Origin: Bacteroidia bacterium
GTDB lineage: Bacteria; Bacteroidota; Bacteroidia; B-17B0; Aurantibacillaceae
DNA: 42,169 bases
Assembly: GCA_025451115.1 (NCBI GenBank)
Contig: JANWKZ010000107.1
Location: forward strand, 1 to 42,169
Direction of reading: 5' to 3'
Below, in pieces: positions 35,626 through 42,169 of this stretch. Position 1 is the first letter of the stretch. Each line of letters starts with the position of its first letter. Both the position numbers and the translations under genes were made by a program. Under the pieces are notes generated by a model. That model ran no database searches. It was not told where the DNA came from and saw only the letters and a program-made list of their open reading frames with translations.

Positions 35626-35633
35626 TATTTTTG
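35626..35633 (+). promoter_or_regulatory. TAnnTTTG match before the DUF5606 gene
   Basis: TATTTTTG lies 3 nt before the ATG at 35637. This is too close for normal initiation unless the start is further downstream, so it may be a chance match in A/T-rich sequence. Confidence 0.2.
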
Positions 35634-35636
35634 ATC

Positions 35637-36173
35637 ATGGATCTAAGCGGAATAATCTCAGTAAGCGGCATGCCCGGCCTCTATAAAGTAGTAGGGCAAA
35701 TGAAGAACGGCGTGATCGCTGAGTCTTTAACCGATAAAAAACGGGTTCCTATACACTCGCACCAGCAGATCTCCTCGCTGGAAGATATCAGCATGTTCAC
35801 CACTGGCGATAATAAGCCCGTAGGAGACATTTTAAAGAACATTTACGATAAAGAGAAGGGCGGAAAGTCAATCGACCATAAGGCCGACGAAAAGCAGGTG
35901 CTCGCTTATTTTGAGGGCATCCTTCCCGATTATGATAAGGAGCGTGTTTATATATCGAACATGCGCAAATTGTTCAGCTGGTACAACCTCCTGCAGGAAA
36001 CCGGCAACCTCAAACTTAAGTCGGATAGCGATAAGACCGAGGATAAAGCCAAAGTGCAACACCATGATGACGCGGCCAAGAAATTCACAAAAACGGCTTC
36101 CAAAGACAATATGAAAGCCAATAGCAAGGGCGCCAAGAAAACAGCCGGCGTTCGCAAGACCGGCACAGCCTAA
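35637..36173 (+). CDS. DUF5606 family protein
   Basis: A 178 aa protein of a Bacteroidota family without known function. The first ~65 residues (LSGIISVSGMPGLYKVVGQMKNGVIAESL, then HQQISSLEDISMFT) form a conserved beta-rich module. The C-terminal third is highly charged and rich in Lys, Ala and Thr and is probably disordered. No signal peptide or membrane helix is present. I chose the ATG at 35637; a TTG two codons before it is the alternative. A strong terminator follows directly. Confidence 0.78.
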   Translation: MDLSGIISVSGMPGLYKVVGQMKNGVIAESLTDKKRVPIHSHQQISSLEDISMFTTGDNKPVGDILKNIYDKEKGGKSIDHKADEKQVLAYFEGILPDYDKERVYISNMRKLFSWYNLLQETGNLKLKSDSDKTEDKAKVQHHDDAAKKFTKTASKDNMKANSKGAKKTAGVRKTGTA

Positions 36174-36190
36174 TAGAAATTCTTTAAAAA

Positions 36191-36214
36191 AACCCAGACA
36201 AAATCGTCTGGGTT
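36191..36214 (+). terminator. Terminator after the DUF5606 gene
   Basis: AACCCAGAC (36191-36199) pairs perfectly with GTCTGGGTT (36206-36214) around a 6-nt loop, followed by CTTTATTTTT. An A-run on the left side means it could also act on the other strand. It lies 17 nt after the stop and 16 nt before the M3 peptidase ATG. Confidence 0.9.
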
Positions 36215-36230
36215 CTTTATTTTTACACCT

Positions 36231-37949
36231 ATGATTGCAAGTCCTAAAACTACCCGGAATTACCTTCCCGGAAATTTTGATATTACTTCGTGGTCCGACC
36301 TCGAACCCTTATTTGAAGAATTACTTTCCCGCCCTGTTAATTCGGTCAAAGAACTTGAGAAATGGATGTTGGATGTTAATGAAACGGAGGCAGCGGTGAG
36401 CGAGAATTACGGGTGGCGTTATATTAAAATGAGCTGCGATACAGAGAACACGGATCTTGTTAAAAGCTACGAGTTCTTCGTAATGGAAATAGAGCCTAAG
36501 ATCGCGCCACTTTCAGATAAGCTGAACAAGAAATTAATAGCCTCTCCTTTTTTGAAGGAGCTTGACGCCGATAAATATTTTGTTTACCTGCGTACGGTGA
36601 AGAACGCCATCGAGCTGTTCAGGGAAGAGAACGTGGAGTTGCAATCGCAGATAGCCACCAGATCTCAACAGTATGCCGCCATTACCGGTAAGCAAACCGT
36701 GCACTACGACGGAAAAGAACTTACTCTTCAGCAAGCCGGTATTTATTTCAAGAACCCCGACCGCAAGGTGCGCGAAGAAGTTTATGAGATCATCCAGAAA
36801 AGAAAGAACGAAGACGAGGGTGCATTGAACCGGCTCTTTGAAGAGCTGCTTTCCTTGCGCACCAAAGTAGCGCAGAACGCCGGCTTTAAGAATTACCGCG
36901 ACTATAAGTTCCGTGAATTAGGACGATTTGATTACAATAAAGCCGATTGCTTTAGTTTTCATGAAAGCGTTAAAAAATATTTTGTTCCGCTGAGTAGAAA
37001 GATAGACGAAAGCAGGAAGAAAAAGCTGGGCCTTGAGAACTACAAACCATGGGATACGGAAGTTGATCCCGGAAATAACAAGCCCCTGCACCCTTTTTCG
37101 GAAGCCAAAGAACTTTTAGAAAAATCCATTTCTTGTTTTGATCTAACCGACAAGTATTTTGGCGAATGCCTGAGTACGATGCAAAAGATGCATCACCTTG
37201 ATCTGGACTCAAGAAAGGGAAAAGCGCCGGGTGGTTATAATTATCCTCTATACGAAAGCGGTGTGCCTTTTATTTTTATGAACGCTGTGGGTCTGCAGCG
37301 CGACGTGGTTACGATGGTGCATGAAGGCGGTCATGCCGTACATGCTTTTCTTACAAAGGATTATAAGATCAATGAATTTAAGAATGTTCCTTCTGAAGTG
37401 GCGGAACTTGCTTCTATGAGTATGGAGCTTATCTCGATGCAGCGTTGGGATGTTTTCTATAATGACAACAAAGATCTTCAGCGTGCGAAGAAAGAACAGC
37501 TCCAGAAGATCATTAAAACACTTTGCTGGATAGCCTGCGTGGATGCCTACCAGCACAAACTTTACGAGAATCCCAACCAAACTACGGCCGAACGCTACGC
37601 CACCTGGGAAAAAACATACCGGGAGTTTGAAAGCGGCATTATAGATTATACCGTGCAGGAGGACAACGTAAAAAGAATGTGGCATAGTCAACTGCACATT
37701 TTTGAAGTTCCTTTCTATTATATTGAATATGGGTTTGCCCAACTGGGCGCGCTTGCCGTTTGGAAAAATTATCTAACTGATCCTAAGAAGGCCTTGCAGC
37801 AATACAAAGACGCTTTATCATTGGGATACACAGTGCCCATTCCTAAGCTGTATGAGGCGGCCGGTATTAAATTTGATTTTTCGGATACTTATATTTCAGC
37901 ACTTTCCGGATTCATCTGGAAAGAGTTAGAACAATTGAACAATGGATAG
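36231..37949 (+). CDS. M3 family oligoendopeptidase (PepF-like)
   Basis: A cytosolic zinc peptidase that trims oligopeptides. The HExxH zinc site is H364-E365-GG-H368 in VVTMVHEGGHAVHAF, with the third ligand in the SEVAELASMSMEL region just downstream. The N-terminal helical part (LEPLFEELLSRPVNSVKELEKWM) is typical of PepF. The 572 aa length is normal and no signal peptide is present. Its last 8 nt overlap the start of the flavoprotein gene, so they are co-translated. Confidence 0.93.
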   Translation: MIASPKTTRNYLPGNFDITSWSDLEPLFEELLSRPVNSVKELEKWMLDVNETEAAVSENYGWRYIKMSCDTENTDLVKSYEFFVMEIEPKIAPLSDKLNKKLIASPFLKELDADKYFVYLRTVKNAIELFREENVELQSQIATRSQQYAAITGKQTVHYDGKELTLQQAGIYFKNPDRKVREEVYEIIQKRKNEDEGALNRLFEELLSLRTKVAQNAGFKNYRDYKFRELGRFDYNKADCFSFHESVKKYFVPLSRKIDESRKKKLGLENYKPWDTEVDPGNNKPLHPFSEAKELLEKSISCFDLTDKYFGECLSTMQKMHHLDLDSRKGKAPGGYNYPLYESGVPFIFMNAVGLQRDVVTMVHEGGHAVHAFLTKDYKINEFKNVPSEVAELASMSMELISMQRWDVFYNDNKDLQRAKKEQLQKIIKTLCWIACVDAYQHKLYENPNQTTAERYATWEKTYREFESGIIDYTVQEDNVKRMWHSQLHIFEVPFYYIEYGFAQLGALAVWKNYLTDPKKALQQYKDALSLGYTVPIPKLYEAAGIKFDFSDTYISALSGFIWKELEQLNNG

Positions 37950-39429
37950 TTTCGACCTGGTTGTTATTGGCGGCGGGCCGGCGGGATACGCAGGAGCCAT
38001 GCGCGCTGTTGACTTTAGAAAGAAAGTACTTCTCATTGAAAAGAACCGCGTGGGCGGTGCCGGCGTTTACGACGGAGTATTGAGCTCTAAAACCCTTTGG
38101 GAGCATTCGATGGAAGTGGCAACTATCCGTGAAACCCTACCCGAATATAAAGTAGCTTTTAAAGATGCCGACAACGTGGTTAGAGATGCCATCTTTGAGC
38201 GCAAAACGCAAATGACCACACACCTGCGCTTATTGGAGGCAGCACTTGGTTCTAAATTCTTCCACCTCGAGAAAGGGAACGGAAAGATACTTGATAAAAA
38301 TACCATAGAAATAACTAAAGAGAACGGCGAGAAAAAAGTCATTAAAACAGAGAACATTCTTGTTGCTACCGGAAGTCGTCCTAGATATCTTCCTCACATA
38401 CCAATTGACGAAAAAGTAATTCTGACAAGTGACGGAGTTCGGAGTTTGAATAATTTTCCTAAAAGCATGGTGATCTTAGGAGCCGGTGTTATTGGTTGCG
38501 AGTTCGCCACTATCTTTTCCAACTTCGGGCAATCGCAGGTGAATATCATTGATAAGGCCGATCGCATTCTTCCTATGGAAGATGAAGATGTTGCAAATAC
38601 GGTAACCGCCAATTTAGAGCGTAACGGCGTAGTGGTGCATCACAACTCGCAGTTAGAGCGCATGGAGATCAAAAATGGCCAGGTGGAGTATGAACTTCTA
38701 TATAAAGATGGTCATCGCGAGGTGATCAATGTAGAAAAAGCGCTGATCGCAGTAGGTCGTATTCCCAATATCGAAAATATTGGGCTTGAAAATGCAGGTG
38801 TTAAATTAACCGATCGCGGATACATTACTCATGATGATACCCAGACGAACATTTCCAATATCTACGCAGCCGGGGATGTAACAGGAGGTATTGCGCTTGT
38901 GAACGTTGGAGAACGCCAGGCGCGCCACGCCGCCGTAAGAATGTTTGGTCCGCAGGTTAAACCCATCAACTACAAAAACCTTTCTACCATCATGTTCCTG
39001 AACCCCGAAGTTGCGGCGGTTGGTATTGGTGAACAGGAAGCGAAAGAAAAAAACATTCCCTGTAAGATCGTAAAGCTTGATTACAGCATGAACGCGCGTG
39101 CCATTGCCATGCGCGATACAAAAGGGTTTTTCAAGATCCTGGTGACTAACGACAACGACATGAAAATACTGGGTATGCGGGCCGTTGGCCCGCACGCCAG
39201 CAGCGCTATACAGGCAGTGGCTTACCTGATCCATACCGGGCAAGGAATACGCGAACTCGCCGATATGATCCACCCACATCCAAGTATAATAGAAGGCATA
39301 CAGGAATGCCTGCGTATGCTACTTGGAAAATCCATTTACAAACCCGCCGTGTTCCGCGATAAATTGCTTTGTTACACCTGCGAAAATGGTGTTTGCACTC
39401 CAATCAGTTCTATCTTAACTTCTGAATAA
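37942..39429 (+). CDS. Lpd/SthA-like flavoprotein lacking the redox disulfide
   Basis: A 495 aa FAD/NAD(P) oxidoreductase of the class I pyridine nucleotide-disulfide family. The first dinucleotide loop is VVIGGGPAGYAG, the second VILGAGVIGCEFA, and FAD contacts lie in YAAGDVTGG. The usual GGTCLNVGCIPSK is replaced by GGAGVYDGVLSSK, so both redox Cys positions are G41 and V46. The C-terminal His-Glu dyad is kept (H446, E451 in HPHPSIIE). A short tail adds C477, C480 and C485 (CYTCENGVC). It may be a soluble transhydrogenase-like enzyme (E. coli SthA also departs from the full disulfide). It overlaps hemJ by one base. Confidence 0.85.
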   Translation: MDSFDLVVIGGGPAGYAGAMRAVDFRKKVLLIEKNRVGGAGVYDGVLSSKTLWEHSMEVATIRETLPEYKVAFKDADNVVRDAIFERKTQMTTHLRLLEAALGSKFFHLEKGNGKILDKNTIEITKENGEKKVIKTENILVATGSRPRYLPHIPIDEKVILTSDGVRSLNNFPKSMVILGAGVIGCEFATIFSNFGQSQVNIIDKADRILPMEDEDVANTVTANLERNGVVVHHNSQLERMEIKNGQVEYELLYKDGHREVINVEKALIAVGRIPNIENIGLENAGVKLTDRGYITHDDTQTNISNIYAAGDVTGGIALVNVGERQARHAAVRMFGPQVKPINYKNLSTIMFLNPEVAAVGIGEQEAKEKNIPCKIVKLDYSMNARAIAMRDTKGFFKILVTNDNDMKILGMRAVGPHASSAIQAVAYLIHTGQGIRELADMIHPHPSIIEGIQECLRMLLGKSIYKPAVFRDKLLCYTCENGVCTPISSILTSE

Positions 39430-39980
39430 TGGACTTCAAATACGTCCTTGCACTACATATAATTTTTATGGTCTGCTGGTTCGCCGGTCTCTTTTACATT
39501 GTACGTCTTTTTATCTACCAGATTGAAGCAAATGATAAAACAGAAGTGGAGAAGAACATTTTGATACCGCAATATCAATTAATGCAAAAACGTTTGTGGT
39601 ACGGTATCACCTGGCCTTCGGCCATTCTTACATTGATCTTTGGCGTGTGGCTTCTTTCTTTCAATTTCACTACTTATTTCAACACGCCCTGGATGCTTGT
39701 TAAGCTTTCTTTTGTGGGCTTACTTTACATTTATCAATTGCGCTGCCAACAGATCTTTAAAATGATGCAAACAAATAGTTATAAGGGCACATCTTTGCGC
39801 CTGCGCATCTTCAACGAGATAGCCACGATCTTTTTGTTTGCCATCGTGTTCCTTGTGACCGTAAAAAGCAGCGGTAGTTTTGTTTGGGGGCTCCTGGGAT
39901 TGATCATCCTTTCTGGACTGATCTTTGCCGGGATCTTTATCTACAAAAAGCAGAGAGAGAAAAATTCAGAAGGGAACTAA
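39429..39980 (+). CDS. hemJ: HemJ-like protoporphyrinogen IX oxidase (CopD/UPF0093)
   Basis: HemJ oxidises protoporphyrinogen IX to protoporphyrin IX in the membrane and is thought to bind heme b. The 183 aa chain has about four to five helices and family signatures ALHIIFMVCWFAGLFYIVRLF (H10), QYQLMQKRLWYGIT, WMLVKLSFVGLL (K92) and LRIFNEIATIFLF. H10 and K92, which I recall as conserved, are present. Two other positions where HemJ often has YH read YQ here. The start overlaps the flavoprotein stop (TAATG). Its last 4 nt overlap the convergent pdxH. Confidence 0.75.
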   Translation: MDFKYVLALHIIFMVCWFAGLFYIVRLFIYQIEANDKTEVEKNILIPQYQLMQKRLWYGITWPSAILTLIFGVWLLSFNFTTYFNTPWMLVKLSFVGLLYIYQLRCQQIFKMMQTNSYKGTSLRLRIFNEIATIFLFAIVFLVTVKSSGSFVWGLLGLIILSGLIFAGIFIYKKQREKNSEGN

Positions 39981-40624
39981 GGCGCCAGTCGCTCTTTTTT
40001 CCATTTCCCACTTTTTAATGTATAACAAATGCGGTCGTGTAAACGGCTTTGGCGGCCCTGCCAGAATTCGTAATAATTGGCTTTTAGTATGTAACCACCC
40101 CAGTTCTTAGGTCGTGGAATTTCATCGGTAAATTTTTCACCGTATTGGCTAACCCAGCTATCGAGATCCTTTCGGCTCTTCAGAACTTTACTCTGTGGAG
40201 AAGCCCATGCACCTAATCTGGAAACGCGCGGACGGGTATTAAAATATTCATCGGATATTTTTGCGGGGGCTATTTCAACTTTTCCCTCTATACGAACCTG
40301 TCTTTCTAACTCGGGCCAATAAAATAAAAGGCTGGCATAAGGATTCTCTTTCAATTCATTTCCTTTGCGACTGAAATAGTTCGTGAAAAAATTAAACCCA
40401 TGTAATTTCAATCCCCGTAATAATACGATCCGCGAACTCGGTCTTCCCTTTTTTGTACAAGTACAAAGCACCATCGCATTGGGTTCGTGCAAGCCGCCTT
40501 TCACCGCTTCATCGAACCAAATCTCAAATTGTTTGAAAGGATTGTTGTTTGCATCTTTTTCGTTAAAATTTGCTTTCTGAAAGTCATGTCGCAAATTTTT
40601 CGTATATTCATTGAGCGAATTCAT
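39977..40624 (-). CDS. pdxH: Pyridoxamine 5'-phosphate oxidase
   Basis: PdxH uses FMN and oxygen to make pyridoxal phosphate, so its presence fits an aerobic organism. The pattern MVLCTCTKKGRPSSRIVLLRGL, GFNFFTNYFSRKGNEL, SLLFYWPELERQVRIEG, GAWASPQSKVL and YEFWQGRQSRLHDRICY is diagnostic, with the C-terminal Arg/Pro-rich end. The 215 aa length is normal. A textbook Bacteroidota promoter lies upstream, inside the first codons of the divergent yqgE. Confidence 0.97.
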   Translation of the reverse strand: MNSLNEYTKNLRHDFQKANFNEKDANNNPFKQFEIWFDEAVKGGLHEPNAMVLCTCTKKGRPSSRIVLLRGLKLHGFNFFTNYFSRKGNELKENPYASLLFYWPELERQVRIEGKVEIAPAKISDEYFNTRPRVSRLGAWASPQSKVLKSRKDLDSWVSQYGEKFTDEIPRPKNWGGYILKANYYEFWQGRQSRLHDRICYTLKSGKWKKERLAP

Positions 40625-40641
40625 GCTTTAATTTTGTAATA

Positions 40642-40672
40642 CAAAGATACGTGCCCATTTCACAAGGACAAA
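40642..40672 (-). promoter_or_regulatory. Promoter of pdxH (-33 and -7 elements)
   Basis: On the minus strand TTTG (40672-40669) is followed by a 19-nt spacer and TATCTTTG (40649-40642). Both boxes and the spacing match the Bacteroidota primary sigma consensus. The -33 box lies within the first codons of yqgE, and the ATG of pdxH is 18 nt after the -7 box. Confidence 0.8.
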
Positions 40673-41199
40673 TATTAGTTGCGAGGCCGCTTTTGAACGA
40701 TGGAGGCTTTAAACGCACTGTGATCCTGCTGGCCGAACACAATAAGGAAGGTTCATTGGGCTTTATCCTTAATAAACCCATGCATTTAACGCTAAAGGAC
40801 GTGGTGCCCAATATGGACGATCTTAAATTACCTGTATATTACGGGGGTCCGGTGGCCCAGAACCAGTTATTTTACATTCATACAGCCGGCAAAAAGATAT
40901 CCGACAGCCTGCATATACAGCAGAACTATTACTGGAGCGGCAGCTTTTCAGAGGTTGCCGAAGGATTAAAGAACCATACCCTCCAACCTTCGCAGATCCG
41001 TTTTTTTATCGGATACTCCGGTTGGGGCGAAGGCCAGTTGGCGGCTGAGGTAAAAGAAAAAGCCTGGGGTGTTTTAGATTCCTATACCAGCGAACTCATT
41101 AACAAACATCCCGATGATATGTGGCCCGAACACATCTCAAGACTGGGCGGGAACTATAAAGTGTTTGCCGACCTGCCACAAGAACCAAGTTTGAACTGA
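40651..41199 (+). CDS. YqgE/AlgH family protein (UPF0301)
   Basis: A 182 aa cytosolic protein of unknown molecular function. Diagnostic motifs are GQILVARPLLNDGGFKRTVILLAEH, GSLGFILNKPM, VYYGGPVAQNQLFYIH and IRFFIGYSGWGEGQLAAEV. The start is the GTG at 40651 (MPISQGQILVA), since no ATG precedes the conserved opening. It is divergent from pdxH with 26 nt between starts. Its stop overlaps the idi ATG (TGATG), so idi is translationally coupled. Confidence 0.92.
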   Translation: MPISQGQILVARPLLNDGGFKRTVILLAEHNKEGSLGFILNKPMHLTLKDVVPNMDDLKLPVYYGGPVAQNQLFYIHTAGKKISDSLHIQQNYYWSGSFSEVAEGLKNHTLQPSQIRFFIGYSGWGEGQLAAEVKEKAWGVLDSYTSELINKHPDDMWPEHISRLGGNYKVFADLPQEPSLN

Positions 41200-41711
41200 T
41201 GGAAAAAGAATACGTAGTGCTGGTTGACGAAAAAGACAAAGAGATCGGTACGATGGAAAAAATGCAGGCGCACCACGAAGGTAAACTGCACCGTGCTGTA
41301 TCTGTGATCATTTTCAATTCGAAGAAGGAAATGCTGTTGCAAAAACGCGCGGATATCAAATATCATTCGGCCGGGCTTTGGAGCAATGCCTGTTGCTCGC
41401 ATCCACGTCCCGGCGAAAAAGCGATAGATGCCGCTAAAAGAAGATTGTATGAGGAAATGGGCATTCGCTGTGAATTACAGGAAATGTTCAATTTTACGTA
41501 TGACGTGAAATTAGATAACAACCTGCAGGAGCACGAGTTCGATCATGTTTTCGCAGGCATTTCAGATGATACACCACTCCCCGACCCGATGGAAGTGAGT
41601 GCGTATAAGTACCTGGCCACAGCCGATATAAAAATGCAACTAAAAGAAGATGCAAATCGCTTCTCGGCCTGGTTCCCCCTTATTTTCGGGCATATCAATA
41701 TAACAAATTAG
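41199..41711 (+). CDS. idi: Isopentenyl-diphosphate delta-isomerase (type I)
   Basis: Idi interconverts IPP and DMAPP, the building blocks of isoprenoids. The Nudix-type fold shows LHRAVSVIIFNSKKEMLLQKRA, the metal and catalytic Cys region SNACCSHPRPGEKAIDAAKRR with LYEEMG, and EHEFDHVFAG. The 170 aa length is normal for type I. It overlaps the yqgE stop by one base. It serves the same pathway as ispF at 28801. Confidence 0.96.
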   Translation: MEKEYVVLVDEKDKEIGTMEKMQAHHEGKLHRAVSVIIFNSKKEMLLQKRADIKYHSAGLWSNACCSHPRPGEKAIDAAKRRLYEEMGIRCELQEMFNFTYDVKLDNNLQEHEFDHVFAGISDDTPLPDPMEVSAYKYLATADIKMQLKEDANRFSAWFPLIFGHINITN

Positions 41712-41852
41712 GAATGAAAATCAAAGACATTTATACTGACAAAAGGCCGTTTTTTACCCATAATTCGACTGAATTTCAGGGTGAAAAAGTCTTTTTTCGT
41801 CATGTAAACAAAAATTGCTTCTTTTGCAGACTGAATTTTCAAACAGGCCTTG

Positions 41853-42169
41853 ATGAGTAAGAATCTTGTAATAGTTGAGTCGCCGGCAAAAGCAAAGACC
41901 ATAGAGGGTTTTTTAGGAAAGGATTTTACCGTGAGGTCCAGCTTTGGCCACGTGCGCGACCTGGTGAAGAAAGGAATGGGCATCAATATCGAAAAGAACT
42001 TTGAACCCGAATACGAGATCTCTCCCGATAAAGAAAAGGTCATCGCCGAATTAAAGAGACTTGCAAAGAGCGCCGACATCGTTTGGTTAGCAACGGATGA
42101 GGACCGTGAAGGAGAAGCCATTTCCTGGCATTTGGCGGAAGCATTGGATCTTAAGATCAGCGAAACAAA
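41853..42169 (+). CDS. topA: DNA topoisomerase I, 5' part cut by window end
   Basis: The frame starts with ATG at 41853 and stays open to the window end, giving 105 residues. [21 protein letters not shown] and [18 protein letters not shown] are the two ends of the TOPRIM domain with the acidic metal residues D-x-D-x-E, so this is TopA, which relaxes negative supercoils. The active-site Tyr lies beyond the window. The 141 nt between idi and this start hold no gene that I can see; TTTTG close to the start lacks a TA, so I do not call a promoter. Confidence 0.95.
   Translation, partial: MSKNLVIVESPAKAKTIEGFLGKDFTVRSSFGHVRDLVKKGMGINIEKNFEPEYEISPDKEKVIAELKRLAKSADIVWLATDEDREGEAISWHLAEALDLKISET

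Noticed and set aside
41708-42121. A 137-codon minus-strand open frame at the window end.
   Set aside because: It is the shadow of topA, whose plus-strand frame from 41853 shows TOPRIM motifs.

Overview
This window is a chromosomal segment of a Bacteroidota bacterium. The lineage call rests on gliding/type IX secretion genes (gldB, gldC, a PorP/SprF protein and a surface protein with a type B gliding C-terminal domain), on lineage-restricted families (DUF5606, PorT-like barrel, the IF-3 and HemJ variants) and on several promoters with the Bacteroidota -7 element TAnnTTTG. Genes are tightly packed on both strands, with many 1-8 nt overlaps. No rRNA, tRNA, prophage, insertion sequence or CRISPR array is visible.

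Layout. At 44-3149 a minus-strand run holds radC, an acyltransferase and aspartokinase. At 3199-5730 an MFS transporter is followed by a Tat-exported M24 peptidase. At 5790-9656 (minus) lie a secreted bleomycin-hydrolase-like C1 peptidase and thrS-infC; infC starts at AUU and is closed by a strong hairpin instead of running into rpmI-rplT. A 346-nt intergenic region follows with GC-rich foldable sequence that resembles a dispersed Bacteroidota repeat, then a DUF4279 gene. Next come trmD (minus) and purT (plus), divergent around a perfect 18-bp inverted repeat. pntA-pntB (minus) encode the proton-translocating transhydrogenase. At 15673-20129 (plus) are a TauE/SafE exporter, a GT87-like membrane glycosyltransferase, a YebC regulator and recJ.

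At 20136-25716 a DUF4139 protein diverges from an ECF sigma gene. The sigma gene overlaps a membrane-anchored protein with a TonB-like C-terminal domain. An NlpC/P60 lipoprotein and a multi-pass membrane protein follow. At 25708-28791 are nadE, a PorT-like barrel, gldB and gldC. Then come ispF, a small secreted protein, mutY and yceI. At 31596-35601 a type B T9SS cargo protein sits directly before its likely partner, a PorP/SprF protein. After a DUF5606 gene and a terminator, an M3 peptidase, an unusual Lpd-like flavoprotein and hemJ overlap in one run. pdxH (minus) and yqgE-idi (plus) follow, and topA is cut by the window end.

Most of the window is ordinary core metabolism and information processing. 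The parts most worth a second look are the ECF sigma/TonB-domain pair with an imperfect palindrome in front of it, the Lpd-like flavoprotein that has lost both redox cysteines but carries a C-terminal Cys cluster and is coupled to hemJ, the structured intergenic element before the DUF4279 gene, and the non-AUG infC start. I did not find clear evidence of a wholly new defence or mobile system.
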